Below are positions 1-12,721 of a stretch of 64,000 nt of DNA, piece after piece (position 1 is the first letter of the stretch; each line of letters opens with the position of its first letter). Both the position numbers and the translations under genes were made by a program. The DNA is from Megaustenia siamemsis (taxonomy: Eukaryota > Mollusca > Gastropoda > Stylommatophora > Ariophantidae). The notes below the pieces were generated by a model. It saw only the letters and a program-made list of their open reading frames with translations, ran no database searches and was not told the origin of the DNA. The stretch lies in contig JAVIAB010000051.1 in assembly GCA_032433765.1 (NCBI GenBank), positions 77,306,244-77,370,243 of the forward strand, given 5' to 3'.

Positions 1-467
1 AATATCTTGGAACAAGTGAATAAAAGTGAGGGAAGAAGATACAGAGGGAAGAAGATACAGAAGGAAGAGTAAGGAAAGACTTAAAAAAAATGATGCCCAC
101 AAATGTCGCATCATTAGAGAGTGCATTTTCTAATACCTTTTTTTTTTTGGTTGTTTTTATAGTCGTGGGCGCATGTTTTTGTTTCGATTTATTCGCGTGA
201 ACTGAAGTAGGGAAGCGACAGAAGATGCTCCTGTTTTTCTAGTCACCCGTTATTGGCTTGCACAAAGAAACACATTGCTAACGTCATAATCGACAAGGTA
301 CAATGGTGGCACATATCGCCCTGTTTTTTTTCACAGACTTCAATAGTAGCTTACCACAATTCTGTTGCTTTGTTTTCAGTGTGCTTTTCTCGAACGGAGT
401 TAGGAAGTGTGATTATCTACTTTCGATGGAAGAAATTTGGAATCGTCGCCTGTGCAGTCCATGCAAG
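1..467. other. Unique sequence, no gene recognised
   Basis: Only a short duplicated purine-rich stretch near 33-66 and small homopolymer runs are visible. Overlapping short reading frames here have no recognisable domain and run into the repeat that follows. Confidence 0.6.
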
Positions 468-630
468 GAACCTAATTTTCCCAAAGAACCCAATTTTTCC
501 AAAGAACCCGATTTTTCCAAGAAACCCAATTTTCCCAAAGGAACCCAATTTTCCCAAAAGGAACCCAATTTTCCCCAGGAACCCAATTTTCCCAAGGAAC
601 TCAATTTTTCCAAGAACCCAATTTTTCAAC
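468..630. repeat. Short minisatellite, ~17-19 bp unit, ~9 copies
   Basis: The unit is close to CCCAATTTTCCCAAAGGAA, with small length changes between copies. Because of those changes all frames stay open briefly and give Asn-Pro-Ile-Phe-Pro or Glu-Pro-Asn-Phe type periodic peptides. I read these as by-products of the repeat rather than genes. Confidence 0.85.
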
Positions 631-718
631 AGCGCGAGCGGGGGGCTGTGAGGAATGATGTGACACGAGGTGGAGTGGAATAAGGGCATTTCCGAGTTTA
701 GCGAAACATTGTTTACAA

Positions 719-763
719 GAATAGAATAGAATAGAATAGAATAGAATAGAATAGAATAGAATG
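719..763. repeat. Pentanucleotide microsatellite (AGAAT)n
   Basis: About nine perfect AGAAT/TAGAA units in a row, with no interruption visible. Confidence 0.95.
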
Positions 764-1522
764 ATAGAAAATATATCAGATAAGTTAAGAGAACGGCTTT
801 ATGCGAAGTCAACATATAAGATAGCTGTAAAAATTGAAAGTTGTGGATAGATATAATCAACCAAACGAGCGTGCACTGTATTTGTCGATGAAACGACGGA
901 CATCTATTTGGGTACGTACCACCAGAGCCACTCTTACGCAGACTTGTTTTGTCCATACTGTTTATTCATCTTTGTCAACGAGAACCACTCAGTCATCGAG
1001 TATTTATGTTTGTCTATCTACGTCAACGAGGGTCACTCATTCATTATTGTATTAATGTTTGTCTATCTACGTCAACGAGGGTCACTCATTCATTATTGTA
1101 TTAATGTTTGTCTATCTACGTCAACGAGGGTCACTCATTCATTATTGTATTAATGTTTGTCTATCTACGTCAACGAGAGTCACTCATTCATTATTGTATT
1201 AATGTTTGTCTATCTACGTCAACGAGAGTCACTCATTCATTATTGTATTAATGTTTGTCTATCTACGTCAACGAGAGTCAATCATTCATTTTTGTATTAA
1301 TGTTTGTCTATCTACGTCAACGAGAGTCACTCATTCATTATTGTATTAATGTTTGTCTATCTACGTCAACGAGAGTCACTCATTCATTATTGTATTAATG
1401 TTTGTCTATCTACGTCAACGAGAGTCAATCATTCATTTTTGTATTAATGTTTGTCTATCAACGTAAACGAGGGCCACTCATTCATTATTATATTAATGTG
1501 TGTCTACCTACGTCTACGCTAA

Positions 1523-1736
1523 GGACAAGAGGTAGGTTTGATCCCAACCGACGACTTCCGGTTCACCCAGCCTTTAATGGGTACCGGATTTTTTTCTGGG
1601 AAAGTAAAGCACCATGGGCGTAATACCGACCACATTACCCCAAAAATCATGCGCTAAAGGTCTGTAAAATGTATGGTCACTAAAACCATATTCCCTATAC
1701 GTCACTTGGTGTGACGGGGGTACTTTACTTACTTAC
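1523..1736 (+). mobile_element. tRNA-derived SINE, 5'-truncated (copy 1)
   Basis: The body matches the SINE family of this window from the AAGGACAAGAGG segment onward: B-box-like GTTTGATCCCAACC, the ACCCAGCCTTTAATGGGTAC segment, the ATTACCCCAAAAATCATG core and the 3' end GACGGGGGTACTTTACTTAC. The tRNA-like head with the A box is missing. It lies inside the 49-bp array with no target duplication of its own visible. Its junctions are shared with the copy at 2149, so the two copies were probably duplicated together with flanking repeats. Confidence 0.85.
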
Positions 1737-2148
1737 TACCTACGTCAACGAGGGTCACTCAGTCATTATTGTATTAATGTTTCTCTTTCTAAGTCAATGA
1801 GAGTCACTCATTCCTTATTGTATTAAGGTTTGTCTATTTACGTCAACGAGGGTCACTCATTCATTATTGTATTAATGTTTGTTCATCTATGTCAACGAGG
1901 GCGACTAATTCATTATTGTATTAATGTTTGTTCATCTATGTCAACGAGGGTCACTTATTCATTATTGTATTAATGTTTGTCAACCTACGTCAACGAGGGC
2001 ACTCATTCATTATTGTATTAATGTTTGTTTACCTCGTCGTCAACGAGGGTCACTCATTCATTATTGTATTAAAGGTTTCTTCATCTATGTCAATGAGGGT
2101 CACTCATTCATTATTGTATTAATGTTTGTCTATCTACGTCAACGCTAA

Positions 2149-2363
2149 AGACAAGAGGTGGGGTTCGATCCCAATCGACGGCTTCCGGTTCACCCAGCCT
2201 TTAATGGGTGCCGGATATTTTTCTGGGAAAGTAAAACGGCACGGGCGTAATACCGACCACATTACCCCAAAAATCATGCGCTGAAGATCTGTAAAATGTA
2301 TGGTCACTAAAATCATATTCCCTATACGTCACTTGGTGTGACGGGGGCACTTTACTTGCTTAC
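2149..2363 (+). mobile_element. tRNA-derived SINE, 5'-truncated (copy 2)
   Basis: Same truncation point, same 3' tail (TTTACTTGCTTACTACC) and same flanking minisatellite context as the copy about 626 bp upstream. It has a few private substitutions, so the duplication is not brand new. Confidence 0.85.
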
Positions 2364-2600
2364 TACCTACGTCAACGAGGGTCACTCAGTCATTATTGTA
2401 TTACTGTTTGTCTATCTAAGTCAATGAGAGTCACTCATTCATTATTGTATTAATGTTTTTTTATCTACGTCAATGAGAGTCACTCATTCATTATTGTATT
2501 AATGTTTGTCTGCCTACGTCAACGAGGGTCACTCATTCATTAATATATTAATCTTTGCTCATCTAAGTCAACGGGGGCCACTCAGCCATCTTGATATGGC

Positions 2601-3118
2601 TGTTTTATCATCTGTTTGGATGAGAACCACATTCACCAGTCATTGTGATCTGCTAGTGCAGTGACTGATGAGGCCATTGCTAACCGTGAAGTGCTTGCCG
2701 AGATGGTACGTTTGAGTTGAGTATTGACTTGTCGAAGGGGAAGATGTGTTGATATTTGACGTGTAATACGATCACTCCAGGATGGTTTGATTCATTCTTT
2801 ATTCTTATGCACTTCAGTGCTGTGAACAATCTTGTTGCGTCATGCTTTGCGATTAATCGTAATGTTGTCTTTATGCCACTAGATAAACCAATCACTGTTA
2901 AGTTAGAGTTCGGTTCCTGATATACGTTCACACGTACTAGGGGCTATAGATTATATGACCATATTTCTCAATGACCAGCGGTTTGTGGCACACTTTAAAT
3001 GGGTGATAGGACTGACTCTATGTAGCCCTGCCTGTCCAGAAAAACAAAAGTGGTAGCAAATTATCAGAGATTGGGTAAATCATAAAGCTGTTTAGGCAGA
3101 AGAAACATAATTTAGTCA
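2601..3118. other. Unique spacer, nothing recognised
   Basis: About 0.5 kb between two tandem arrays. A short minus-strand frame exists at 2680-2931, but I see no domain, signal peptide or compositional support for it. Confidence 0.5.
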
Positions 3119-3430
3119 CATTTGATCGATTCTAGTAATCAATAAACCCTGATCGATTAACACTGATCAATGAACCCAGATTAATTACAGCTGACCAATG
3201 AGCCTGGATAAATCCATCTGATATACGAACCAGTGTACCCTGATAATTCAACCTTGATAAATGAACTCTGATTATTTCAACTAATTGATGAACCCTGATC
3301 AATGAATGTCCCTGATCAGGGACCCTGATCAATGAACCAGGACTGAATGAGTCAGTGACAACTAATCAGCGAACCCTGATCGATGAACATTGATCAATTA
3401 ATCTGATGAACTAATTAACCCTGATCAATG
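3119..3430. repeat. Degenerate 14-15 bp edge of the GATC array
   Basis: Irregular copies of a unit like AACCCTGATCAATG, with variants GATCGATTAAC, GATTAATTAC and GATAATTC. Spacing is about 14-15 bp and many GATC sites are mutated. The segment grades directly into the regular 28-bp array at about 3430, which suggests it is an older, unhomogenised margin of the same array. Confidence 0.75.
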
Positions 3431-6400
3431 AACCCTGATCAGAGGAGACAGATCAAAGAACCGTGATCAGAGGACACAGATCAAAGAACCGTAATCAGAG
3501 GACACAGATCAAAGAAACGTGATCAAAGGATACAGATCAAAAAACCGTGATCAGAGGACACAGATCAAAGAATCGTGATCAGAGAACACAGATCAAAGAA
3601 CAGTGATCAGAGGACACCGATGAAAGAATCGTGATCAGAGGACACAGATCAAAGATCAGTGATCAGAGGACACAGATCAAAGAATCGTGATAAGAGGACA
3701 CAGATCAAAGAACAGTGATCAGAGGACACAGATGAAAGAATCGTGATCATAGAACACAGATCAAAGAACCGTGATCAAAGGACACAGATCAAAGAACCGT
3801 GATCAGAGGACACAGATCAAAGAACAGTGATCAAATGACACAGATCAAAGAACAGTGATCAGAGGACAAAGATCAAAGAACAGTGATCAGAGGACACAGA
3901 TCAAAGAACATTGATCAAAGGACACAGATCAAAGAACAGTGATCAGAGGACACATATCAAAGAACGGTGACCAAAAGACACAGATCAAAGAACTGTGATA
4001 AGAGGACACAGATCAAAGAATCGTGATCAGAGAACACAGATCAAAGAACAGTGATCAGAGGACACCGATGAAAGAATCGTGATCAGAGGACACAGATCAA
4101 AGATCAGTGATCAGAGGACACAGATCAAAGAATCGTGATCAGAGGACACAGATCAAAGAACAGTGATCAGAGGACACAGATGAAAGAATCGTGATCATAG
4201 AACACAGATCAAAGAACCGTGATCAAAGGACACAGATCAAAGAATCGTGATCAGAGAACACAGATCAAAGAACAGTGATCAGAGGACACCGATGAAAGAA
4301 TCGTGATCAGAGGACACAGATCAAAGATCAGTGATCAGAGGACACAGATCAAAGAATCGTGATCAGAGGACACAGATCAAAGAACCGTGATCAGACGGCA
4401 ATGATCAAAGAATCGTGATCATAGAACACAGATCAAAGAACCGTGATCAAAGGACACAGATCAAAGAACCGTGATCAGAGGACACAGATCAAAGAACAGT
4501 GATCAAATGACACAGATCAAAGAACAGTGATCAGAGGACACAGATCAATGAACAGTGATCAGAGGACACAGATCAAAGAACATTGATCAAAGGACACAGA
4601 TCAAAGAACAGTGATCAGAGGACACATATCAAAGAACGGTGACCAAAAGACACAGATCAAAGAACTGTGATCAGAGGACACAGATCAAAGAATCGTGATC
4701 AGAGAACACAGATGAAAGAACAGTGATCAGAGGACACCGATGAAAGAATCGTGATCAGAGGACACAGATCAAAGATCAGTGATCAGAGGACACAGATCAA
4801 AGAATCGTGATCAGAGGACACAGATCAAAGAACAGTGATCAGAGGACACAGATGAAAGAATCGTGATCATAGAACACAGATCAAAGAACCGTGATCAGAG
4901 GACACAGATCAAAGAACCGTGATCAGAGGACACAGATCAAAGAACCGTGATTAGAGGACACAGATCAAAGAATCGTGATCAGAGGACACAGATTAAAGAA
5001 CAGTAATCGAAGGACACAGATCAAAGAACCGCGATAAAAGGGCACAGATCAAAGAACCATGATCAGATTACACAGATAAAAGAACCGTAATCAGAGGACA
5101 CAGATCAAAGAAACGTGATCAAAGGATACAGATCAAAAAACCGCTATCAGAGGACACAGATCAAAGAACAGTGATCAGAGGACACAGATCAAAGAACCGT
5201 GATCAGAGGACACAGATCAAAGAACCGTGATCAGAGGATACAGATCAAAGAACCGTAATCAGAGGACACAGATCAAAGAACCGTGATCAGAGGACACAGA
5301 TCAAAGAACCGTGATCAGACGGCAATGATCAAAGAACAGTGATCAGAGGACACAGATCAAAGAACAGTGATCAGAGGACACAGATCAAAGAACAGTGATC
5401 AGAGGACACAGATCAAAGAACAGTGATCAGAGGACACAGATCAAAGAACAGTGATCAGAGGACACAGATAAAAGAATCGTGATCAGAGGACACAGATCAA
5501 AGAACAGTGATCAGAGGACACAGATCAAAGAACCGTGATCAGAGGACACAGATCAAAGAACCGTGATCAGAGGACACAGATCAAAGAACAGTGATCAGAG
5601 AACACAGATACACGAACAGTTATGAGAAAACACAGATCATAGAACAGTGATCAGAGGACACAAATCAAAGAACAGTGGTCAGAGGACACAGATCAAAGAA
5701 TCGTGATCAGAGGACACAGATCAAAGAATAGTGATCAGAGGACACAGATCAAAGAACAGTGATCAGAGAACACAGATATAAGAACAGTTATGAGAAAACA
5801 CAGATCATAGAACCGTGATCAGAGAACACAGATCAAAGAACGGTGATCAGGCGACACAGATCAAAGAACAGTGATCAGAGGACACAGATCAAAGAACAGT
5901 GATCAGACGAAACAGATCAAAGAACAGTGATCAAATGACACAGATCAAAGAACAGTGATCAGAGGACAAAGATCAAAGAACAGTGATCAGAGGACACAGA
6001 TCAAAGAACATTGATCAAAGGACACAGATCAAAGAACAGTGATCAGAGGACACATATCAAAGAACGGTGACCAAAAGACACAGATCAAAGAACTGTGATC
6101 AGAGGACACAGATCAAAGAATCGTGTTCAGAGAACACAGATCAAAGAACAGTGATCAGAGGACACCGATGAAAAAATCGTGATCAGAGGACACAGATCAA
6201 AGATCAGTGATCAGAGGACACAGATCAAAGAATCGTGATCAGAGGACACAGATCAAAGAACAGTGATCAGAGGACACAGATGAAAGAATCGTGATCATAG
6301 AACACAGATCAAAGAACCGTGATCAAAGGACACAGATCAAAGAACCGTGATCAGAGGACACAGATCAAAGAACAGTGATCACAGAACACAGATACAAGAA

Positions 6401-9400
6401 CAGTTATTAGAAAACACAGATACAAGAACAGTTATTATAAAACACAGATCATTGCACAGTGATCAGACGACACTGATCAAAGAACAGTGATCAGAAGATT
6501 CAGATAAAAAAAACCGTGATCAGAGGACACAGATCAAAGAACCGTGATCAGAGGACACAGATCAAAGAACCGTGATCAGAGGACACAGATCAAAGAACCG
6601 TGATCAGAGGACACAGATCAAAGAACCGTGATCAGAGGACACTGATCAAAGAATCGTGATCAGAGGACACAGATCAAAGAACCGTGATCAGAGGACACAG
6701 ATCAAAGAACCGTGATCAGAGGACACAGATCAAAGAATCGTGATCAGAGGACACAGATCAAAGAATCGTGATCAGAGGACACAGATCAAAGAATCGTGAT
6801 CAGAGAACACAGATCAAAGAATCGTGATCAGAGGACACAGATCAAAGAATCGTGATCAGAGGACACAGATCAAAGAATCGTGATCAGAGGACACAGATCA
6901 AAGAACCGTGATCAGAGGACACAGATCAAAGAATCGTGATCAGAGAACACAGATCAAAGAATCGTGATCAGAGGACACAGATCAAAGAACCGTGATCAGA
7001 GAACACAGATCAAAGAACCGAGATCAGAGGACACAGATCAAAGAATTGTGATCAGAGGACACAGTTCAAAGAACAGTGATCAGAGGACACAGATAAAAGA
7101 ATCGTGATCAGAGGACACAGATCAAAGAACAGTGGTCAGAGGACACAGATCAAAGAACAGTGATAGGAGGACACAGATCAAAGAACCGTGATCAGAGGAC
7201 ACAGATCAAAGAACCGTGATCAGAGGACACATATCAAAGAACAGTGATCAGAGAACACAGATACAAGAACAGTTATGTGAAACACAGATCATAGAACAGT
7301 GATCAGAGGACACAAATCAAAGAACAGTGATCAGAGGACATAGATCAAAGAATCGTGATCAGAGGACACAGATCAAAGAATAGTGATCAGAGGACACAGA
7401 TCAAAGAACAGTGATCAGATGACACAGATCAAAGAACAGTGATCAGACGACACAGATCAAAGAACAGTGATCAGATAACACAGATACAAGAACAGTTATG
7501 AGAAAACACAGATCATAGAACAGTGATCAGAGGACACAAATCAAAGAACAGTGATCAGAGGACACAGATCAAAGAATCGTGATCAGAGGACACAGATCAA
7601 AGAATAGTGATCAGAGGACACAGATCAAAGAACAGTGATCAGAGAACACATATACAAGAACAGTTATGAGAAAACACAGATCATAGAACCGTGATCAGAG
7701 AACACAGATTAAAGAACCGTGATCAGACGACACAGATCAAAGAACAGTGATCAGATGACACAGATCAAAGAACAGTGATCAGACGACACAGATCAAAGAA
7801 CAGTGATCAAATGACAGAGATCAAAGAACAGTGATCAGAGGACAAAGATCAAAGAACAGTGATCAGAGGACACAGATCAAAGAACAGTGATCAAATGACA
7901 CAGATCAAAGAACAGTGATCAGAGGACACATATCAAAAAACGGTGACCAAAGGACACAGATCAAAGAACTGTTATCAGAAGACACAGATCAAAGAATCGT
8001 GATCAGAGAACACAGATCAAAGAACAGTGATCAGAGGACACCGATGAAAGAATCGTGATCAGAGGACACAGATCAAAGAACAGTGATCAGAGGACACAGA
8101 TCACAGAATTGTGATCAGAGGACACAGTTAAAAAAACAGTGATCAGAGGACACAGATCAAAGAACCGTGATCAGAGGACACAGATCAAAGAACAGTGATC
8201 AGAGGACACAGATCAAAGAATTGTGATCAGAGGACACAGATCAAAGAACAGTGGTCAGAGGACACAGATCAAAGAACAGTGATAGGAGGACACAGATCAA
8301 AGAACAGTGATCAGAGAACACAGATCAAAGAACCGTGATCAAAGGACACAGATCAAAGAACCGTGATCATAGGACACAGATCAAAGAACAGTGATCAGAG
8401 AACACAGATACAAGAACAGTTATTAGAAAACACAGATCATAGCACAGTGATCAGACGACACAAATCAAAGAACAGTGATCAGAGGACACAGATCAAAGAA
8501 CCGTGATCAGAAGACTCAGATAAAAAAACCGTCATCAGAGGACACAGATCAAAGAACCGTCATCAAAGGACACAGATCAAAGAACCGTGATCAGAGGACA
8601 CAGATCAAAGAATCGTGATCAGAGGACACAGATCAAAGAATCGTGATCAGAGGACACAGATCAAAGAACAGTGATGAGAGAACACAGATACAAGAACAGT
8701 TATGAGAAAACACAGATCATAGAACCGTGATCAGAGAAAACAGATAAAAGAACCGTGATCAGAGGACACAGATCAAAGAACCGAGATCAGAGGACACAGA
8801 TCAAAGAATCGTGATCAGAGGACACAGATCAAAGAACAGTGATCAGAGGACACAGATCAAAGAATCGTGATCAGAGGACACAGATCAAAGAATCGTGATC
8901 AGAGGACACAGATCAAAGAACAGTGGTCAGAGGACACAGATCAAATAACAGTGATAGGAGGACACAGATCAAAGAACCGTGATCAGAGAACACAGATACA
9001 AGAACAGTGATCAGAGGACACAGATCAAAGAACAGTGATCAGAAGACTCAGATAAAAAAACCGTCATCAGAGGACACAGATCAAAGAACCATGATTTGAG
9101 GACACAGATCAAAGAACAGTGATCAGAGAACACAGATACAAGAACAGTTATGAGAAAACACAGATCATAGAACAGTGAACAGAGGACACAGATCAAAGAA
9201 CAGTGATCAGAGTACACAGATCAAAGAATAGTGATCAGAGGACACAGATCAAAGAATCGTGATCAGAGGACACAGATCAAAGAACCGTGATCAGAGGACA
9301 CAGATCAAAGAATCGTGATCAGAGAACACAGATCAAAGAATCGTGATCAGAGGACACAGATCAAAGAACCGTGATCAGAGTACACAGATCAAAGAATAGT

Positions 9401-10058
9401 GATCGGAGGACACAGATCAAAGAATCGTGATCAGAGGACACAGATCAAAGAACAGTGATCAGAGGACACAGATCAAAAAATCGTGATCAGAGGACACAGA
9501 TCAAAGAATCGTGATCAGAGGACACAGATCAAAGAATCGTGATCAGAGGACACAGATCAAAAAATCGTGATCAGAGGACACAGATCAAAAAATCGTGATC
9601 AGAGGACACAGATCAAAAAATCGTGATCAGAGGACACAGATCAAAAAATCGTGATCAGAGGACACAGATCAAAGAATCGTGATCAGAGGACACAGATCAA
9701 AGAATCGTGATCAGAGGACACAGATCAAAGAACAGTGATCAGAGAACACAGATACAAGAACAGTTATGAGAAAACACAGATCATTGAACAGTGATCAGAG
9801 AAAACAGATTAAAGAACCGTGATCAGAGAAAACAGATTAAAGAACCGTGATCAGAGGACACAGATCAAAGAACCGTGATCAGAGGACACAGATCAAAGAA
9901 CCGTGATCAGATGATACAGATCAAAGAACCATGATCAGGGGACACAGATCAAAGAACAGTGATCAGAGGACACAGATCAAAGAATCGTGATCAGAGGACA
10001 CAGATCAAAGAATCGTGATCAGAGGACACAGATCTAAGAATCGTGATCAATTCAACAG
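3431..10058. repeat. Large 28-bp satellite with GATC every 14 bp
   Basis: Roughly 235 copies of a 28-bp unit made of two related 14-bp halves, GATCAGAGGACACA and GATCAAAGAACCGT. The second half ends CCGT, TCGT or CAGT, giving three common variants. A rarer variant set (ACAGATACAAGAACAGTTATGAG) recurs near 5607, 6387, 7259, 7468, 7644, 8404, 8687, 8992, 9133 and 9750. Multi-unit blocks recur in the same order, so higher-order structure is present. The plus strand is strongly purine-rich. Short frames inside it (for example 9011-9217 minus) are repeat artefacts. Confidence 0.97.
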
Positions 10059-11509
10059 ATCAATGTACCTGATCTTCCTGGTCAGCATCGAAACAATAGC
10101 GAGCTCTAAATTAATTAATACTAATACTAATGTCAATAACTGAAGTATGTTAATGATACAGTATTTACTGTGTATATAGCTCTTAACAAACCATGACTCG
10201 CAACCGTCAGGGAGTGAAACATTCTCTACTTAAACCCAAAGTATGCATGCAAAAACCAGAGTGTTGTATTATTATTATACGCGAAATAATATATCTAAGT
10301 AGTTTATCTTTTAAAGTCAGAATAACTTCCACATTCCAAAAATACCCAAAGTTTATGGCAGTCAGAATTGTGTACAATAATCTAAACTGTAACGTTTTAG
10401 GTTTAAAAAATCGAATTGTCCAGACACTAAAAAAAACCGCCATAAACTAATGCAATCACGTTTTGAGATAACGAGAAAAACTCCATAGACTAAACATTGC
10501 CAGGTAGTTAGTACTTTCTCACGAGCAATTACAAGCAATTTGGTATATTTCATTGACTGATTAGAAGCTCCCAAACTAGAACGTTCTGGCTGAGTCTCTC
10601 TTGTAGAAGAATGACTTTCTTGATACAATAAGGAAGACGGAAACAAAAGCCAAGTTGCTATTTTTAGTCGCAAACACAAAACCCTTATGTTATCAACTGA
10701 AAAGAAAGATATTTGAAGAAAAAATAATGAGCTATTTTCAGTATTCTTAAAACAGAAGTATTATTGGGAAAAGTATAAAGACCCACCTTTCACGTTTATT
10801 CTTCTATTGTTTCTTTTAAATTATCATCACTTTCCCATGTTACTTTTTTAAGTTTAATGTTTGCTAAATGTTTTCTTTCCTTCCAACTTTTACTTTTCTA
10901 GTTTCTCCTTTCCTTCGTATTCTTTTTCCTTCAGCAAATTCATATTTTCCATAAACCATTATCTTTACTTTACGTAACTCATTGACTGCATTCTATGATT
11001 TCGTCTGTACCAAGAACTTGCATCGGATTAGGTATTCGAGAAGTGTAAAAAAAAAAAAACCAGTCTGCCTAATTAGAAAATAGTCGTAACATAATTTAAA
11101 AAAAAAATCTTTCTAGATCATTCAATTCTATGCTGTCAGTTGCTATAATGCATTCATTTCTTTTTCATATTCCAAAGCAAACTCAGTGATTAATTTTACT
11201 AAACCGATTTATTGTTATTAAAAAAATATTTCTTTAACATATTCTACCGTTCTATCCCACAAGCCTAATGCTTGTAGACTTCAGCCAGTTACTTACATTC
11301 TTTTCTGTTTGTAGATGTTCAAATTGATAAACTTATTAATCTTATTTAAATTTCGACCATCGCCCACTCGCATTGCGTTTCACTAAAGAAAAGTGGACGG
11401 CTAGGTTGGCAAGCAACGTTGCGGCAGAGATGAGAGAACTGTCCTTTGGGGATGGTCACTTTTGAAGTCCGCCAAATACTTTCCGTCTTGCCTTATAGGC
11501 GGCACTATT
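10059..11509. other. AT-rich unique sequence, no gene recognised
   Basis: About 1.4 kb of AT-rich sequence with poly-A/T runs. Opposing short frames at 10193-10450 (plus) and 10207-10443 (minus) cover the same bases and show no domain. Part of an unseen exon cannot be excluded. Confidence 0.5.
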
Positions 11510-11865
11510 GAAAAAATGCACAGAGTGGAAAAAAGTGATATCAGAATTGAAGAACTGACCGAACAAGCTGGGAATAAAACCCACATTTGAATACAATTAT
11601 AATGGTATGGCCGCGTGATAAGATACAGAAAAATCAACATACAACACAGCAAGTCATCATTGAACGCTATGAGAACACCAGACTAAAAGGTCGACTAAGA
11701 AGAAGAGGATTGGTGGAATATTATAAATACTGGAAAACATGAGAGAAGGAGAGGCCAGATGAAGAGCAGGAGATCGCAAATGATATCTCCCCTAGATGTT
11801 GTAAAGCAAGTGATATCTCCCCTAGATGTTGTAAAGCAAATGAGAAAGTAAAGAAGGAGAAGTAA
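11510..11865 (+). mobile_element. Decayed LINE fragment, family B, 3' part
   Basis: The plus-strand sequence parallels the better-preserved family-B copy at 40500-41360. Shared landmarks are the region coding NEELRKKLG, the W/GRV-like histidine motif and the ending that codes DRKLYLPST (here GATATCTCCCCTAGATGTTG). Frame breaks are frequent. The last segment is tandemly duplicated (about 34 bp twice at 11781-11848). It covers only the C-terminal tail of the reverse transcriptase ORF, so it is a dead 5'-truncated copy. Confidence 0.75.
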
Positions 11866-12721
11866 AAAAAAGTAACAAGATTGTTATAAGAGGTGACAAA
11901 ACCAAAAGAAAAACTTGTTACCCACACCAGAAGGCAATAATTATAATTTTGATGTCATGAAAAGAAACAGCTGGAATATACATGTATTGTGAGAATTGGA
12001 AACAAAGCTATAGAAGAAACGATACATGGACACAGAGTGAAATATGTACTCGACAGTTTTAGATAATTATTTAGCAGAAATTCAACATACAAGTTGATAA
12101 ACAAGCGTATAACTTAAAAAAAAAAAAAAACTGTGGACAAAAAATGATCATTTACGCCGGCATTCACGACACTTGATGATGATTATTATATATTTTTTTT
12201 TTAAGTCGGGCTTGTCCATTAGCTCTTTTGTTTAATAGTCTTATTTATATAATTCTTATGTTATTTCTCACTTATGAATAATTGATTTTCATTTTGTTTG
12301 GCGCACACAGAGACTTCCAAAATGTTACGCTTTGGGAAGCAGTTAACAGAAGAAGTAATAGAACTAACCTTTGAAAAGATGTACTTATACATAATAGTAT
12401 ATGATATTTATTGTTAATCTTTCCGTATCAATTCTACGTCTCTATTTCCCTATCTGCCTTTCAGCGTCGAAAGGAGACATAGTTTGAGGCATTTTGCTCT
12501 TCTAAGATGTTATGTTCCCTAGTATTTATAACATTCTATCAATCCATCGTTTTCGTGGTCTGCCCTTGAGTATAGTGTTCTCGCAATGTGTATTAAAGTT
12601 TCGTTGCTTTTTTCTTAAATTTTACAGTCTTATCACGTGCCAAACCATTTTATCTGTTGCTTTTTTATGTATTCAGTGGCGGTTATTTTTAATTGTTTTT
12701 TGTTTTCTCTGATCTGATCTC
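11866..12721. other. Unique AT-rich sequence with a possible LINE 3' end
   Basis: Mostly unrecognised. At about 12140-12190 the string GATCATTTACGCCGGCATTC is followed by CACTTGATGATGATTATT. This resembles the 3' end of family-A LINEs (CGCTTACGCCAACCGGGACG, then GATGATGATG, near 38290-38330). The match is too short to call firmly. Confidence 0.4.

Larger units (their letters stand above)
990..2600. repeat. 49-bp minisatellite interrupted by two SINE copies
   Basis: About 23 copies of a 49-bp unit that contains TCTACGTCAACGAGGGTCAC followed by TCATTCATTATTGTATTA. The central block is most uniform and the ends are more diverged. Copies differ at CpG positions (ACGTCAACG versus ATGTCAATG). Two SINE bodies sit at 1523-1736 and 2149-2363, entering the array at the same unit position, so the array is in three blocks. 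The 49-bp period is not a multiple of three, so the short frames called across it are not genes. Confidence 0.93.

Noticed and set aside
253..956. Frames with NPIFPKNP-type repeats on both strands as candidate small proteins
   Set aside because: They are generated by the ~18-bp tandem repeat in every frame, with no domain, signal peptide or proper start.
990..10058. The long regularly spaced repeats looked at first like CRISPR arrays
   Set aside because: They have no unique spacers: repeats are contiguous and the whole unit repeats. The surrounding sequence is eukaryotic and there are no cas-like genes.
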